Assembly (NCBI GenBank): GCA_039190005.1
Contig: JBCCYM010000019.1
Coordinates: 1-25,242 of the forward strand
Direction of reading: 5' to 3'
DNA from: JBCCYM01 sp039190005
Lineage (GTDB): Bacteria > Pseudomonadota > Gammaproteobacteria > UBA12402
Length of the DNA: 25,242 bases
Shown here: positions 1 through 8,055 of the stretch, piece after piece
How positions within the stretch are numbered: position 1 is the stretch's first letter
Layout: every line of letters begins with the position of its first letter
Position numbers and translations under genes: made by a program
The notes under the pieces: generated by a model
Database searches by the model: none
Told to the model about the DNA's origin: nothing
The model's input: only the letters and a program-made list of their open reading frames with translations

Positions 1-45
1 AAATAATCAAATAATAATACTAACAAATAATAAGGTAGGTTGTTC

Positions 46-3000
46 ATGAATAATAATAAAAACCGTTCTAGGTTTATTTCATCTTTTATCTTTGCGTGTG
101 TGGGTAGTATGGTGTTGCCACTTAGTTCAAGTTTGGCGGCGTCAACTTCCTCTCAAAATCAACAGGAAAACATGCAGAAAATAAGCATTATTCCTTCAAA
201 ACGCTTTACTGATTTGCATCAAGGTAATTACTATTATATTGCTGATGCTCAGGGTGCTACTCAGGAAGCCGCTACGCTGATTAAGAATCGAGGCAGAGTT
301 GATGTGTTAGGTGTCACGAATCTGCCTAATGAGTTTCGTGTGGTTGTTTGTTCTGATTCTAACAATGCTTGTTTGTATTCAAACGTTATTGATGCTAATT
401 CGTCAAAAAGACGTTTGCCTATTCCTGTTAATTTTACCACATCTTACCAATTCTACCATGAACAGAATAGACCGAGTGGCATCGATAATTTAAGACAACA
501 ATATGAGCATTCGAATACTGGATTGAATTTAATAAGTCAAAATCAACTTAGTGGCCGTGAGAGCAATAGTGCATCGGCGATGACAACCTCTTTACAATCA
601 TCACAACTTGGTTTAGAAGACCTATTTGTTCCGATGGCCTTGGAAGCAGCAGGCGATTTTGTGCCAGGATTTAAGTATTTAACAATGACTACCGGGTATT
701 TGTGCGACACTGTTCAATTTGGTGATTTGGATGACGATGTAAATAAATACTATTGTGATTTTGTTACCGATGGGTCATCAGCAGATCCTGATTATTCGCC
801 AATCACTGATATGATTAATGATTTTGACAATCGCGTTACGGCACAACTTATGGAATTACAGGATGAGATGATTAATCTGAGTCAGGATACGTCTTATATG
901 ACTGAAATGTTGCAGTATATGAATGATGAAAAAATTCATGAAAATTTTAACGAAGCTGTCGATCATGTTGACAATTTGATGGATGCAGAGAGAGCCGCCG
1001 CTCAAGAAGATGATTATTATTTAATGCCAGGTGGCGATCATGAACCTGGATATAATCATAATTTTGGCGGTAAGCACACGCTTGATTTTTATCAATTAGC
1101 ATTTGATCCAGGAGAAGCTGAGGATATGTATACGGCATTATATGCTTACAATATGTTAGGCGCAGATGATCCAGCTGATAATATGCTTGATCCTCAATTA
1201 AGACATGTCCAACCTTATTTTAAAACCTTGGCAGACTTGTATTATTCTAATTTTGCTGAGGCACAAATTCTTAATGACAGCGTTCCATTTCTATTTAATC
1301 ATGATGATCCTAATAAACCGGATACCCATGTGATTACACCTGATTTGGCTGCACTGCAATTAAGAAAAATCACCACTATTTTGATGTATAAAACCTATTG
1401 GGCAATGTTGCAAATGAAAGCAATTACGTCTTATGAATTGTATTTAAAACAATGGCATGAAGAAGTAGAGAGGGATGGAAACGCTGATATATACAACGAA
1501 GGGCGCGAAGCTGCATACGATAGCATGACTGCGGCACTCGCGTTTGACGATATTTATCCAGATTTTCGACGTTGTTCACAAAATTATGATTGTGTTATTG
1601 AAATGCTCCAAGAAGCTAAAGAAACAATCCGTGATAATGCTGAAAAACGTCTTGAAGTTATTACGCAAGCCTATAATAAATATGCCGGATTAATTGGTAA
1701 CTTTGTATTGCGTGATAGTACAACACTTGACGCAAAAGCAGTTGTTCTTGGTGTGTCTACAAAAGATCTAGGAAAAAATAATATGCATATGGTGGATAGA
1801 AATGCTGATAAGTATTTAGCGACACCAGAGGAATTACTTAATCATTCGGAAGCTAGAACAACCGAATCGTTTGAAACAGCTGAGATGATTAGAGGTGCTG
1901 CATTACGTGTTGCTGAAGACTTGACTGAAATTGGTAAGCGCATCAAACTCATCGATCGTGACCAGATGAGTATGCTGCAAGAAGCTTTTCAGGTTGATGA
2001 CTATGCTGATAAATCACAAATGAGTTTGGCATCAGCAATGACGCAAACCGGTGGTGTGATTCATTCTGGTGTTGCTGGACCAATGATAGATGCTTGGCAT
2101 GGCCTATCATTTTCTTATAAGGAGAATGAAGTGCCTAATGAATGGCCGATCAGTATACATCCAAATAGTACTGATATTCAAGGTTTCTGGGTTAGAACAT
2201 TAGGAGATAATAGTAATAATTACGATGCGAGAGACGTTGATGCTTCTCACTGGGCCGCTGACTCTTATCTCGATAGTGATAGTTTAACAAGATTAAGCCA
2301 TGATGTGACAATTACTAAAAGAAAGACAGGGGAAATTTGTTATCGCCCATTCCCATTGGCTAATAAAATATGTAATGATACTTATGTGTATGATTTTACT
2401 CATCATACAAATGAAAATTCTTTCGATCCATGGGCCATTAAACATCATGCTTTTGTCCAGCATGGTGGATGTCAACATACTTCAGGAGTTGATAAATATC
2501 AGCCTATTGCATGTATGGATACAGTCTCTTTGCCCAGTTTCTTAACCGCAAACATTACTCAGGAAGATTTAGAAAAATTGCTTATGGGTATTGCTGAGGA
2601 GGATGCTAATAAAGTCTGTACTGAGGAAGTAATAGGGAATCCCCGGTCAGTAGTAAGAGGTATTAATGCTTATGTTTTTGGTGACAGAATAGCTACTACT
2701 AATGATTTGGCTTCTGATGGTCTACACGGTGATTCAATAGCAAAAACGCAGATGGTTCATGGTGCTGGATCAGACATCGATAAATATGTGTATGAGTTCA
2801 AACCAACTGACACAGTTTACTTTTCAGACACAGGACCAAATGACAATTCTTTTAATGCTGAAGTTTCTCCTGATGTTGAAGTTGGTGATGAGGCTTATGT
2901 TGATGTTCTAACCCCATGTGGTGATGAAGTTAGAAGTATTATACAAATACAAAAAGTATATGATGGCATTGAATATTTTGCTCAAGAGGTAGTAAACCTT

Positions 3001-3132
3001 AGACAATCAGGTGCTAATGATTCTTTAATTAATAGCCATTTAACTAACAAGAATTTTAGTCCCTATATTTATGTTCCTGCATCAGAGATGCCTGCGGTAT
3101 TTGCGCGCGCAGATGAAATGATGGGACTTTAA
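46..3132 (+). CDS. Large secreted protein of unknown function
   Basis: I do not recognise this 1028-residue protein. The ATG at 46 is chosen over an in-frame TTG at 40 because AAGG at 32-35 lies ten bases upstream and because a clean signal peptide then begins at residue 1: a basic Asn/Lys/Arg stretch, a hydrophobic core near residues 10-27 and an Ala-Ala type cleavage region near residues 31-33. The mature part has no further membrane segment. It is acidic, rich in Asp, Asn and Tyr, and has about a dozen scattered cysteines, which fits disulfide formation outside the cytoplasm. Residues about 255-315 and 500-560 look like long amphipathic helices with coiled-coil character. No catalytic motif is evident. 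It is a single-gene unit closed by a strong terminator. A secreted toxin-like, effector or surface protein is possible, but that is only inference. Confidence 0.85.
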   Translation: MNNNKNRSRFISSFIFACVGSMVLPLSSSLAASTSSQNQQENMQKISIIPSKRFTDLHQGNYYYIADAQGATQEAATLIKNRGRVDVLGVTNLPNEFRVVVCSDSNNACLYSNVIDANSSKRRLPIPVNFTTSYQFYHEQNRPSGIDNLRQQYEHSNTGLNLISQNQLSGRESNSASAMTTSLQSSQLGLEDLFVPMALEAAGDFVPGFKYLTMTTGYLCDTVQFGDLDDDVNKYYCDFVTDGSSADPDYSPITDMINDFDNRVTAQLMELQDEMINLSQDTSYMTEMLQYMNDEKIHENFNEAVDHVDNLMDAERAAAQEDDYYLMPGGDHEPGYNHNFGGKHTLDFYQLAFDPGEAEDMYTALYAYNMLGADDPADNMLDPQLRHVQPYFKTLADLYYSNFAEAQILNDSVPFLFNHDDPNKPDTHVITPDLAALQLRKITTILMYKTYWAMLQMKAITSYELYLKQWHEEVERDGNADIYNEGREAAYDSMTAALAFDDIYPDFRRCSQNYDCVIEMLQEAKETIRDNAEKRLEVITQAYNKYAGLIGNFVLRDSTTLDAKAVVLGVSTKDLGKNNMHMVDRNADKYLATPEELLNHSEARTTESFETAEMIRGAALRVAEDLTEIGKRIKLIDRDQMSMLQEAFQVDDYADKSQMSLASAMTQTGGVIHSGVAGPMIDAWHGLSFSYKENEVPNEWPISIHPNSTDIQGFWVRTLGDNSNNYDARDVDASHWAADSYLDSDSLTRLSHDVTITKRKTGEICYRPFPLANKICNDTYVYDFTHHTNENSFDPWAIKHHAFVQHGGCQHTSGVDKYQPIACMDTVSLPSFLTANITQEDLEKLLMGIAEEDANKVCTEEVIGNPRSVVRGINAYVFGDRIATTNDLASDGLHGDSIAKTQMVHGAGSDIDKYVYEFKPTDTVYFSDTGPNDNSFNAEVSPDVEVGDEAYVDVLTPCGDEVRSIIQIQKVYDGIEYFAQEVVNLRQSGANDSLINSHLTNKNFSPYIYVPASEMPAVFARADEMMGL

Positions 3133-3148
3133 AAAGGATGATGAAAAC

Positions 3149-3200
3149 AGATAGATAATCTCATCTATCTTTAAAACCCCACCTTTTAGGTGGGGTTTTT
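3149..3200. terminator. Hairpin pair: small stem plus strong intrinsic terminator
   Basis: A 12-bp stem (AAAACCCCACCT at 3173-3184, AGGTGGGGTTTT at 3188-3199) closes a TTT loop and is followed by T residues on the + strand; the A run on its left arm gives a U tract on the other strand as well. It lies between the convergent 3' ends of the secreted-protein gene and cdsA, so it can stop transcription from both sides. An extra 8-bp stem (AGATAGAT at 3149-3156, ATCTATCT at 3163-3170) sits just upstream. Confidence 0.9.
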
Positions 3201-3274
3201 ATTTATGGGGTGTGCCAGGCATAGCGCGAAGCGCCGTGACTGGATTGGTATTTGGGAACTTGAGTAAATAATGC

Positions 3275-4078
3275 TTATAAAAACAATAACAACAAAGCAA
3301 AGATTGGCGCCGCTGCTAATAGACCATCAACGCGATCAAGCATGCCGCCATGACCGGGTAGTAATTGTCCACTGTCTTTGAGTCCGGCACTGCGTTTCAA
3401 CATGCTTTCCAGTAGATCGCCGACAATACTGGCTAGGGTTGTCGCGAGATATATGATTAAGATTTGCCACCATTGTTTTTGCACAATATCGGTATGTAAA
3501 GTTGAAGTAACTAATATCACAATAATAATCGTCGAAAGTAAAGCGCCAGCAACGCCTTGCCAAGTTTTGCCTGGACTTACCGCTGGCAATAATTTATGTT
3601 TGCCCAGATAGCGGCCGCTGAAATAAGCGCTGCTGTCTGCCAGACCGACTATCAATAATAATAGCAGTAAATGAATGACGCCATGTTCAGCATGGTGTAT
3701 GGTGTTAAGCGCTAACCAGGCGGGAACAATTGATACGATACCCATGCCACAGATGATGCCGGTTTTGTTTGACCACCAAGTTGATAATTTGGGATAATTG
3801 ATAAATAAAAAAATGGCAACTAGCCACCACAAACCTGCAATAATAAACACAAGCCATGATGGCAGGTAAGTGACAACATAAAACAAGAGCGCAATGACGA
3901 TTAAATAAGCGCAACGACTGGTCTTTTTTTTCAATCCGGCTAAGCAGCTCCATTCCCAAGCCGCGGCAAGCATGAATAAAGCGTTCACTATGGCAAAATA
4001 AAATGGCGAGAGATATACAATGCCGACAATGACAATAATAATGAGAATCACAGCGGTAATGGTTCGCGAGAGTAGCAT
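3275..4078 (-). CDS. cdsA: Phosphatidate cytidylyltransferase
   Basis: CdsA makes CDP-diacylglycerol from phosphatidic acid and CTP in the inner membrane, the branch point to phosphatidylethanolamine, phosphatidylglycerol and cardiolipin. The 267-residue protein is almost entirely hydrophobic, with about seven or eight membrane segments. It carries the family signature near the C-terminus at residues 225-251: S-x-x-K-R, then K-D-S, then P-G-H-G-G-x-x-D-R-x-D. It is the last gene of the rpsB-tsf-pyrH-frr-uppS-cdsA unit, starting seven bases after the uppS stop. dxr, frequently the next gene in relatives, does not follow; a terminator and an unrelated convergent gene come instead. Confidence 0.96.
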   Translation of the reverse strand: MLLSRTITAVILIIIVIVGIVYLSPFYFAIVNALFMLAAAWEWSCLAGLKKKTSRCAYLIVIALLFYVVTYLPSWLVFIIAGLWWLVAIFLFINYPKLSTWWSNKTGIICGMGIVSIVPAWLALNTIHHAEHGVIHLLLLLLIVGLADSSAYFSGRYLGKHKLLPAVSPGKTWQGVAGALLSTIIIVILVTSTLHTDIVQKQWWQILIIYLATTLASIVGDLLESMLKRSAGLKDSGQLLPGHGGMLDRVDGLLAAAPIFALLLLFL

Positions 4079-4085
4079 AGCTTGC

Positions 4086-4811
4086 CTAACTGACCTTGCC
4101 GAAACGACGTTGTCGTGTTTTAAATGTATCTAAAGCCTGTAAAAACTTTTCTCGGGTGAAATCAGGCCATAACACATCGGTAAAATAGAGCTCAGCGTAA
4201 GCAATTTGCCAAAGAAAAAAATTGCTGATCCGTAATTCGCCGCTGGTGCGGATAAATAAATCTACCGCGGGTAAATCCGATAGTGATAAATAGTGCGCGA
4301 AACGTGGCGCGGTAATATCCGCCTGATCAATGCGGCCCTCAGCCGCGTCACGCGCCATTTGACAAGCCGCGTGGCTAATATCCCATTGACCACTGTAATT
4401 AATTGCCACAATCACCGTCATGGCCGTATTATTTTCCGTAAGCGCCTCTGCTTGTTGAATCTGTTTTTGTATCGCTTTATTCAGCGCGTCAATATCGCCG
4501 ATAACGCGTAGACGGATATTATTGTTATGTAACTCTTCTACCTGCTTTTTTTGCAAGTTTTTCAACAGCAGTCCCATCAAATGATCAATTTCATCATGGG
4601 GGCGCTGCCAGTTTTCTTTGCTAAACGCGAACAAACTTAGAATTTTGATACCTTGCTGGCGTGCTTCTTCAATAACCTGTCGCACTGCTTCAACCCCTTT
4701 GCTGTGTCCAATCATACGCGGTAAGTGTTGTTTTTTGGCCCAGCGACCGTTGCCATCCATCACAATGGCAACATGTGTAGGTAAATTGTTGTCAGTCTCG
4801 TTATTTTGCAT
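4086..4811 (-). CDS. uppS: Undecaprenyl diphosphate synthase (cis-prenyltransferase)
   Basis: UppS condenses isopentenyl diphosphate with farnesyl diphosphate to form the C55 carrier used for peptidoglycan and O-antigen units. The 241-residue protein has the conserved N-terminal MDGNGRWA block with catalytic Asp19, the FAFSKENWQRP block near residues 62-72, and the C-terminal RTSGELRISNFFLWQ and AYAEL motifs that bind diphosphate and form the active site. Length is typical for the family. The start is an ATG with only a weak Shine-Dalgarno match, 15 bases after frr, so translation may partly depend on coupling within the operon. The identification is secure. Confidence 0.97.
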   Translation of the reverse strand: MQNNETDNNLPTHVAIVMDGNGRWAKKQHLPRMIGHSKGVEAVRQVIEEARQQGIKILSLFAFSKENWQRPHDEIDHLMGLLLKNLQKKQVEELHNNNIRLRVIGDIDALNKAIQKQIQQAEALTENNTAMTVIVAINYSGQWDISHAACQMARDAAEGRIDQADITAPRFAHYLSLSDLPAVDLFIRTSGELRISNFFLWQIAYAELYFTDVLWPDFTREKFLQALDTFKTRQRRFGKVS

Positions 4812-4826
4812 TATTCGCTTTACGGG

Positions 4827-5375
4827 TTAGATTGCCATTAAGTCTTTTTCTTTTTGGCTGACAATATTATCGATCTCATTAACAAATTTGTCGGTAATGG
4901 TTTGTACTTGGCTTTGCACACGGCGCTCTTCATCTTCACTCATGGTCTTGTTTTTAACTTGACGTTTGCTATCGTCATTGACATCACGGCGAATATTGCG
5001 TACCGCGACTTTGGCTTTTTCAGCTTCCGCTTTAACCAGTTTGATCATTTCTTTGCGACGTTCTTCGGTGAGCGCCGGTAATGGCACACGAATCACATTG
5101 CCACTGGTGGCGGGGTTCAATCCTAAATCCGATTGCATGATAGCTTTTTCAATATCAGGCACAATGTTTTTTTCCCACGGTTGTACTTGTAGCGTGCGCG
5201 CGTCGGCAGCGGTAATGCTGGCAAGCTGAGATAAAGGCGTGTCGTTACCATAGTAACTCACGGTAATGTGTTCAAGCAAACTGGGGTGCGCTCGTCCGGT
5301 GCGCAATTTGCTTAATTCATGATGCAACATATCTATACTTTTTTGCATTCGTTTTTCAATATCGCTGTTTAACAT
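4827..5375 (-). CDS. frr: Ribosome recycling factor
   Basis: Frr splits the post-termination ribosome together with EF-G. The open frame reaches further upstream, but the ATG at 5375 is the likely start: it is preceded by AAGAGG at a normal distance and gives a 182-residue protein, close to the usual 185. It begins with the expected pattern of a long helix, an R-T-G-R-A block and the P-S-L-L segment. The C-terminal half has the K-x-A-E-x-A-K and R-R-D-x-N-D regions of the three-helix bundle. The gene lies between pyrH and uppS in the standard order, 17 bases after pyrH. Confidence 0.96.
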   Translation of the reverse strand: MLNSDIEKRMQKSIDMLHHELSKLRTGRAHPSLLEHITVSYYGNDTPLSQLASITAADARTLQVQPWEKNIVPDIEKAIMQSDLGLNPATSGNVIRVPLPALTEERRKEMIKLVKAEAEKAKVAVRNIRRDVNDDSKRQVKNKTMSEDEERRVQSQVQTITDKFVNEIDNIVSQKEKDLMAI

Positions 5376-5392
5376 ATCGTTACCTCTTAACG

Positions 5393-6112
5393 TCAATTTG
5401 AAACTAATGTGCCAATTGGTTCGCCACAAACCAATTTTTTTAAAGCTGTGCTGTCATGCATATTGAATACACGAATGGGCATGTTATTTGCCCGGCAGTA
5501 TTCAAATGCTTGTAAATCCATGACGGCTAATTTTTTTTCAATGGCTTCATCAAATGATAAGGTCGAATAAAATTTAGCGTCAGGATTTAATTTAGGGTCC
5601 GCGGAATAAATGCCATCCACTTTTGTCGCTTTTAAAATAATATCCGCTTTGACATCAACCGCGCGCTGCGCCGCGGCTGAATCAGTGGTGCATAAGGGTT
5701 TGCCGGTACCGCCGGCGCAGATCACAATAAAATTTCGCGCCAGATCTTGGATAGCCTGTTGGGCCTGGTATGAAGCGATCACATCAGGCAAATCAAGCAA
5801 AGTCACTAATTTACAGGGTAAATTCGCTTTTTTACAACATTCTGACAGCATCAAACCATTGATGAGTGTGGCGACCATCCCCATGTGATCGCTGGCAATT
5901 CGGTCAAAACCTTGTTGCGCTAAAAATTCACCACGGACAATATTGCCGCCACCAATCACAATGGCAATCTGTACACCTTGCTGTCTTAGCTCAGCAAGAT
6001 TGTTCACTAAATCCGATAGCGCTGAAGAGGCAAATGGGCTGGTTGATTCATTGCCATGGTCGGCGAAAAACTCACCACTCAGTTTTAGCAACACCCGTGT
6101 GTACTTAAACAC
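5393..6112 (-). CDS. pyrH: Uridylate kinase (UMP kinase)
   Basis: PyrH phosphorylates UMP to UDP with ATP in pyrimidine nucleotide synthesis; bacterial members belong to the amino-acid-kinase fold. The 239-residue protein shows L-K-L-S-G-E at residues 9-14, the glycine-rich I-G-G-G-N block near 53-57, S-D-H-M-G-M near 74-79, and later the T-T-D-S-A-A and K-A-T-K-V-D-G-I-Y motifs. It starts with GTG, preceded by GAGG seven bases upstream, directly after the tsf stop. Usually GTP-activated and UTP-inhibited in relatives; this cannot be checked here. Confidence 0.97.
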   Translation of the reverse strand: MFKYTRVLLKLSGEFFADHGNESTSPFASSALSDLVNNLAELRQQGVQIAIVIGGGNIVRGEFLAQQGFDRIASDHMGMVATLINGLMLSECCKKANLPCKLVTLLDLPDVIASYQAQQAIQDLARNFIVICAGGTGKPLCTTDSAAAQRAVDVKADIILKATKVDGIYSADPKLNPDAKFYSTLSFDEAIEKKLAVMDLQAFEYCRANNMPIRVFNMHDSTALKKLVCGEPIGTLVSN

Positions 6113-6125
6113 AAATTTACCTCAG

Positions 6126-7001
6126 TTAGTTGCCTTGTACCGCCGCTTTCACTTCATCGGCAAAGTTACTGGTTTCTTTCTCAATACCTTCACCCACCTC
6201 AAAACGAAAGAACTGTTTAACCGTTGCCTGTTGTTCTTTTAATAATTGACCAACGGTTTTGTCCGGTTCGCGAATAAAGGATTGACCCTCTAAACTGATT
6301 TCATTGATGAATTTTTTTAACCGACCCGCGACCATCTTCTCAATAATCTCAGCGGGTTTGCCACTTTGCTGCGCTTGCGCTGAAAAAATTTCTTTTTCTT
6401 TATCCAGTAACGCGGCCGGCACATCGTCAGCGTTGATCGCTTGAGGGTTCATCGCGGTAATATGCATGGCAATATTTTTAGCCAATTCGCCATCACCACC
6501 TTCTATTTCAACCAGCGCGGCAATGCGTCCGGCGCCATGAACATACCTGCCCAAGTTATTCTCGGTTTCAATATATTTGATGCGGCGCAGTTGAATATTT
6601 TCACCAATTTTGGCGATTAACGTGGTTCGGGCTTGATCGACTGTTTTGTGATCGCCAAAGTCAGCGTTTTGTAATTGTTCAACCGTATCACTTTTTTGCT
6701 TTAACGCGCTTTCGGCAACCGCGTCAGCAAACTGTTTAAAGCTATCTTCACGGGCGACAAAATCGGTTTCGCAATTGACTTCAACCATGACGGTTTGATT
6801 GCCACGACTCTTAATGGCTAAAATACCTTCAGCGGCAACGCGACCAGCTTTTTTAGCAGCTTTAGCTTGACCGCTTTTACGCATTTCTTCAATGGCGGCT
6901 TCAATATTACCATTATTGGCTTCTAAGGCTTTGCGACAATCCATCATGCCGGCGCCGGTTCGCTCTCTTAACTCTTTGATTAAACTTGCAGTCACTGCCA
7001 T
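6126..7001 (-). CDS. tsf: Translation elongation factor Ts
   Basis: EF-Ts is the nucleotide exchange factor that releases GDP from EF-Tu. The 291-residue protein has the N-terminal UBA-like helical domain (L-R-x-R-T-G-A-G-M-M-D-C-R-K-A-L, residues 11-26) and the T-D-F-V motif at 79-82 that inserts near the EF-Tu nucleotide site. It also has the usual two-part core and a C-terminal module. The start is ATG at 7001 with AGAGG seven bases upstream. That ribosome-binding site lies inside the last codons of rpsB and only two bases separate the rpsB stop from the tsf start, so translation is probably coupled. Confidence 0.97.
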   Translation of the reverse strand: MAVTASLIKELRERTGAGMMDCRKALEANNGNIEAAIEEMRKSGQAKAAKKAGRVAAEGILAIKSRGNQTVMVEVNCETDFVAREDSFKQFADAVAESALKQKSDTVEQLQNADFGDHKTVDQARTTLIAKIGENIQLRRIKYIETENNLGRYVHGAGRIAALVEIEGGDGELAKNIAMHITAMNPQAINADDVPAALLDKEKEIFSAQAQQSGKPAEIIEKMVAGRLKKFINEISLEGQSFIREPDKTVGQLLKEQQATVKQFFRFEVGEGIEKETSNFADEVKAAVQGN

Positions 7002-7003
7002 TT

Positions 7004-7801
7004 TTATACCTCTTTATTATCAGTGTTTGTGTTATTCATTGCTTCTGGAATCTCAGCATTATCAGTGTTTGTGCCATGCGTCATTTCTGGTACCTCAGCG
7101 CCTTCGCTTGTGGCAACCGTATTGGCCGCTTTGGCGGCGAGAATCGCGTCCGCGGCCGCGGTGGTGTAGAGCTGGATGGAGCGAATGGAGTCATCATTGC
7201 CGGGGATAATGTGATCAATATTTTCCGGATTACGATTGGTATCAACAACGCCAACGATAGGAATATGTAATTTTTGCGCTTCGATAACCGCAATGCGCTC
7301 AAAGCCGGTATCAATGACAAATAAGGCATCGGGTAAACCGCCCATATTTTTAATACCGCCAATACTGCGTTCTAATTTATCGCGTCGTCTGGATAATTCC
7401 AGGGTTTCTTTTTTGGTCAGATCTTTAAACGCCTGTCTTTCAAACATGATATCCAAATCTTTAAGACGTTTGATGGAACGACGCACGGTTTTATAATTGG
7501 TCAGCATGCCACCTAGCCAGCGATGATCAACATAAGGCATGCCGCAACGTATGGCCTGTTCTTTGATACTGTTGCCGGCAGCGTATTTTGTGCCCACAAA
7601 GAGTATTTTGCCGTTGCGTGCCGCGACCTTGCCAATAAAATTCATGGCGTCATTAAACATGGGTAGGGTGTTTTCAAGATTGATAATGTGAATATCATTT
7701 CTAGCGCCAAAGATATAAGGCGCCATTTTAGGATGCCAATAGCGGGTGCGGTGTCCAAAATGCACGCCCGCCGCGAGCATTTCACGCATAGATACTATCA
7801 T
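7004..7801 (-). CDS. rpsB: 30S ribosomal protein S2 with repetitive C-terminal tail
   Basis: S2 is a late-assembling small-subunit protein that bridges 30S and S1. The frame is open far upstream, but the ATG at 7801 is preceded by GGAGA at a normal distance and gives the expected N-terminus (S-M-R-E-M-L-x-A-G-V-H-F-G-H). The body contains the typical W-H-P-K-M, N-L-E-N-T, F-V-G-T-K and D-T-N-x-x-P blocks. The protein is 265 residues, longer than the roughly 240 of E. coli. The extra tail, from about residue 230, consists mostly of two 14-residue repeats ending T-N-T-D-N. It is first in the operon and tsf follows almost directly. Confidence 0.96.
   Translation of the reverse strand: MIVSMREMLAAGVHFGHRTRYWHPKMAPYIFGARNDIHIINLENTLPMFNDAMNFIGKVAARNGKILFVGTKYAAGNSIKEQAIRCGMPYVDHRWLGGMLTNYKTVRRSIKRLKDLDIMFERQAFKDLTKKETLELSRRRDKLERSIGGIKNMGGLPDALFVIDTGFERIAVIEAQKLHIPIVGVVDTNRNPENIDHIIPGNDDSIRSIQLYTTAAADAILAAKAANTVATSEGAEVPEMTHGTNTDNAEIPEAMNNTNTDNKEV
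7016..7099 (-). repeat. Two 42-bp direct repeats encoding the S2 tail
   Basis: Copies at 7016-7057 and 7058-7099 are adjacent and agree at 33 of 42 positions, both starting with the 16 bases ATTATCAGTGTTTGTG on the + strand. They are in frame and encode residues 235-248 and 249-262 of S2 (A-E-V/I-P-E ... T-N-T-D-N). A tandem duplication inside the tail is the simplest reading. Confidence 0.9.
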
Positions 7802-7818
7802 AATTTTCTCCGGGTTTA

Positions 7819-7832
7819 TTGTTGTACAACAA
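7819..7832. promoter_or_regulatory. Palindrome in the rpsB leader next to the ribosome-binding site
   Basis: TTGTTGTACAACAA is a perfect 14-bp palindrome ending 17 bases before the rpsB start codon, just ahead of the GGAGA ribosome-binding site. In RNA it could form a small stem; as DNA it could be an operator. The rpsB leader of E. coli and relatives is known to mediate feedback by S2, so a control role is plausible here but not shown. Confidence 0.4.
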
Positions 7833-8000
7833 CATTCTTCCACGTTCTCCATTGACAAACTTGATGAAAGCACCCTGCCAATGTGTTGATAACGTGTGCT
7901 GGTTATATTTTTTTGTCTTTCAAACGACCATAATGTGTGATGCTCGTTTGATCTGTGAATTTTGGGACATTTTGCTTTCATCGTATTGAATCGCAAACGC

Positions 8001-8029
8001 TTGCAAAATTCACTGAATGTTTATACCAT
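8001..8029 (+). promoter_or_regulatory. Candidate promoter for map
   Basis: TTGCAA at 8001-8006 is followed after 17 bases by TACCAT at 8024-8029. A start near 8036 would leave a leader of about 20 bases. There is no clear Shine-Dalgarno sequence before the map ATG. The -10 box is only a partial match, so this is tentative. Confidence 0.35.
8020..8028 (-). promoter_or_regulatory. Candidate extended -10 promoter for rpsB-tsf operon
   Basis: On the - strand the sequence reads TGGTATAAA: a TATAAA -10 box (+ strand 8020-8025) with the TG-n extension (8026-8028). No good -35 box lies 16-18 bases upstream, which an extended -10 can compensate. It would give a leader of about 210 bases before rpsB and overlaps the candidate map promoter. 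Confidence 0.45.
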
Positions 8030-8055
8030 AGAAACAAATTAAAATCTATAAAAAA

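Noticed and set aside
3236..3246. GTGACTGGATT shared with 16908-16918, next to a REP-A hairpin
   Set aside because: Only 11 bases match and no palindrome follows at 3246, so a decayed REP copy cannot be supported.
5376..5429. Upstream start of frr at 5429
   Set aside because: It would add 18 residues without family similarity and overlap the pyrH end; ATG 5375 has a good ribosome-binding site.
7802..7996. Upstream extension of rpsB to 7996
   Set aside because: The extra 65 residues do not resemble S2; the region is better explained as leader RNA, and ATG 7801 has GGAGA at normal distance.
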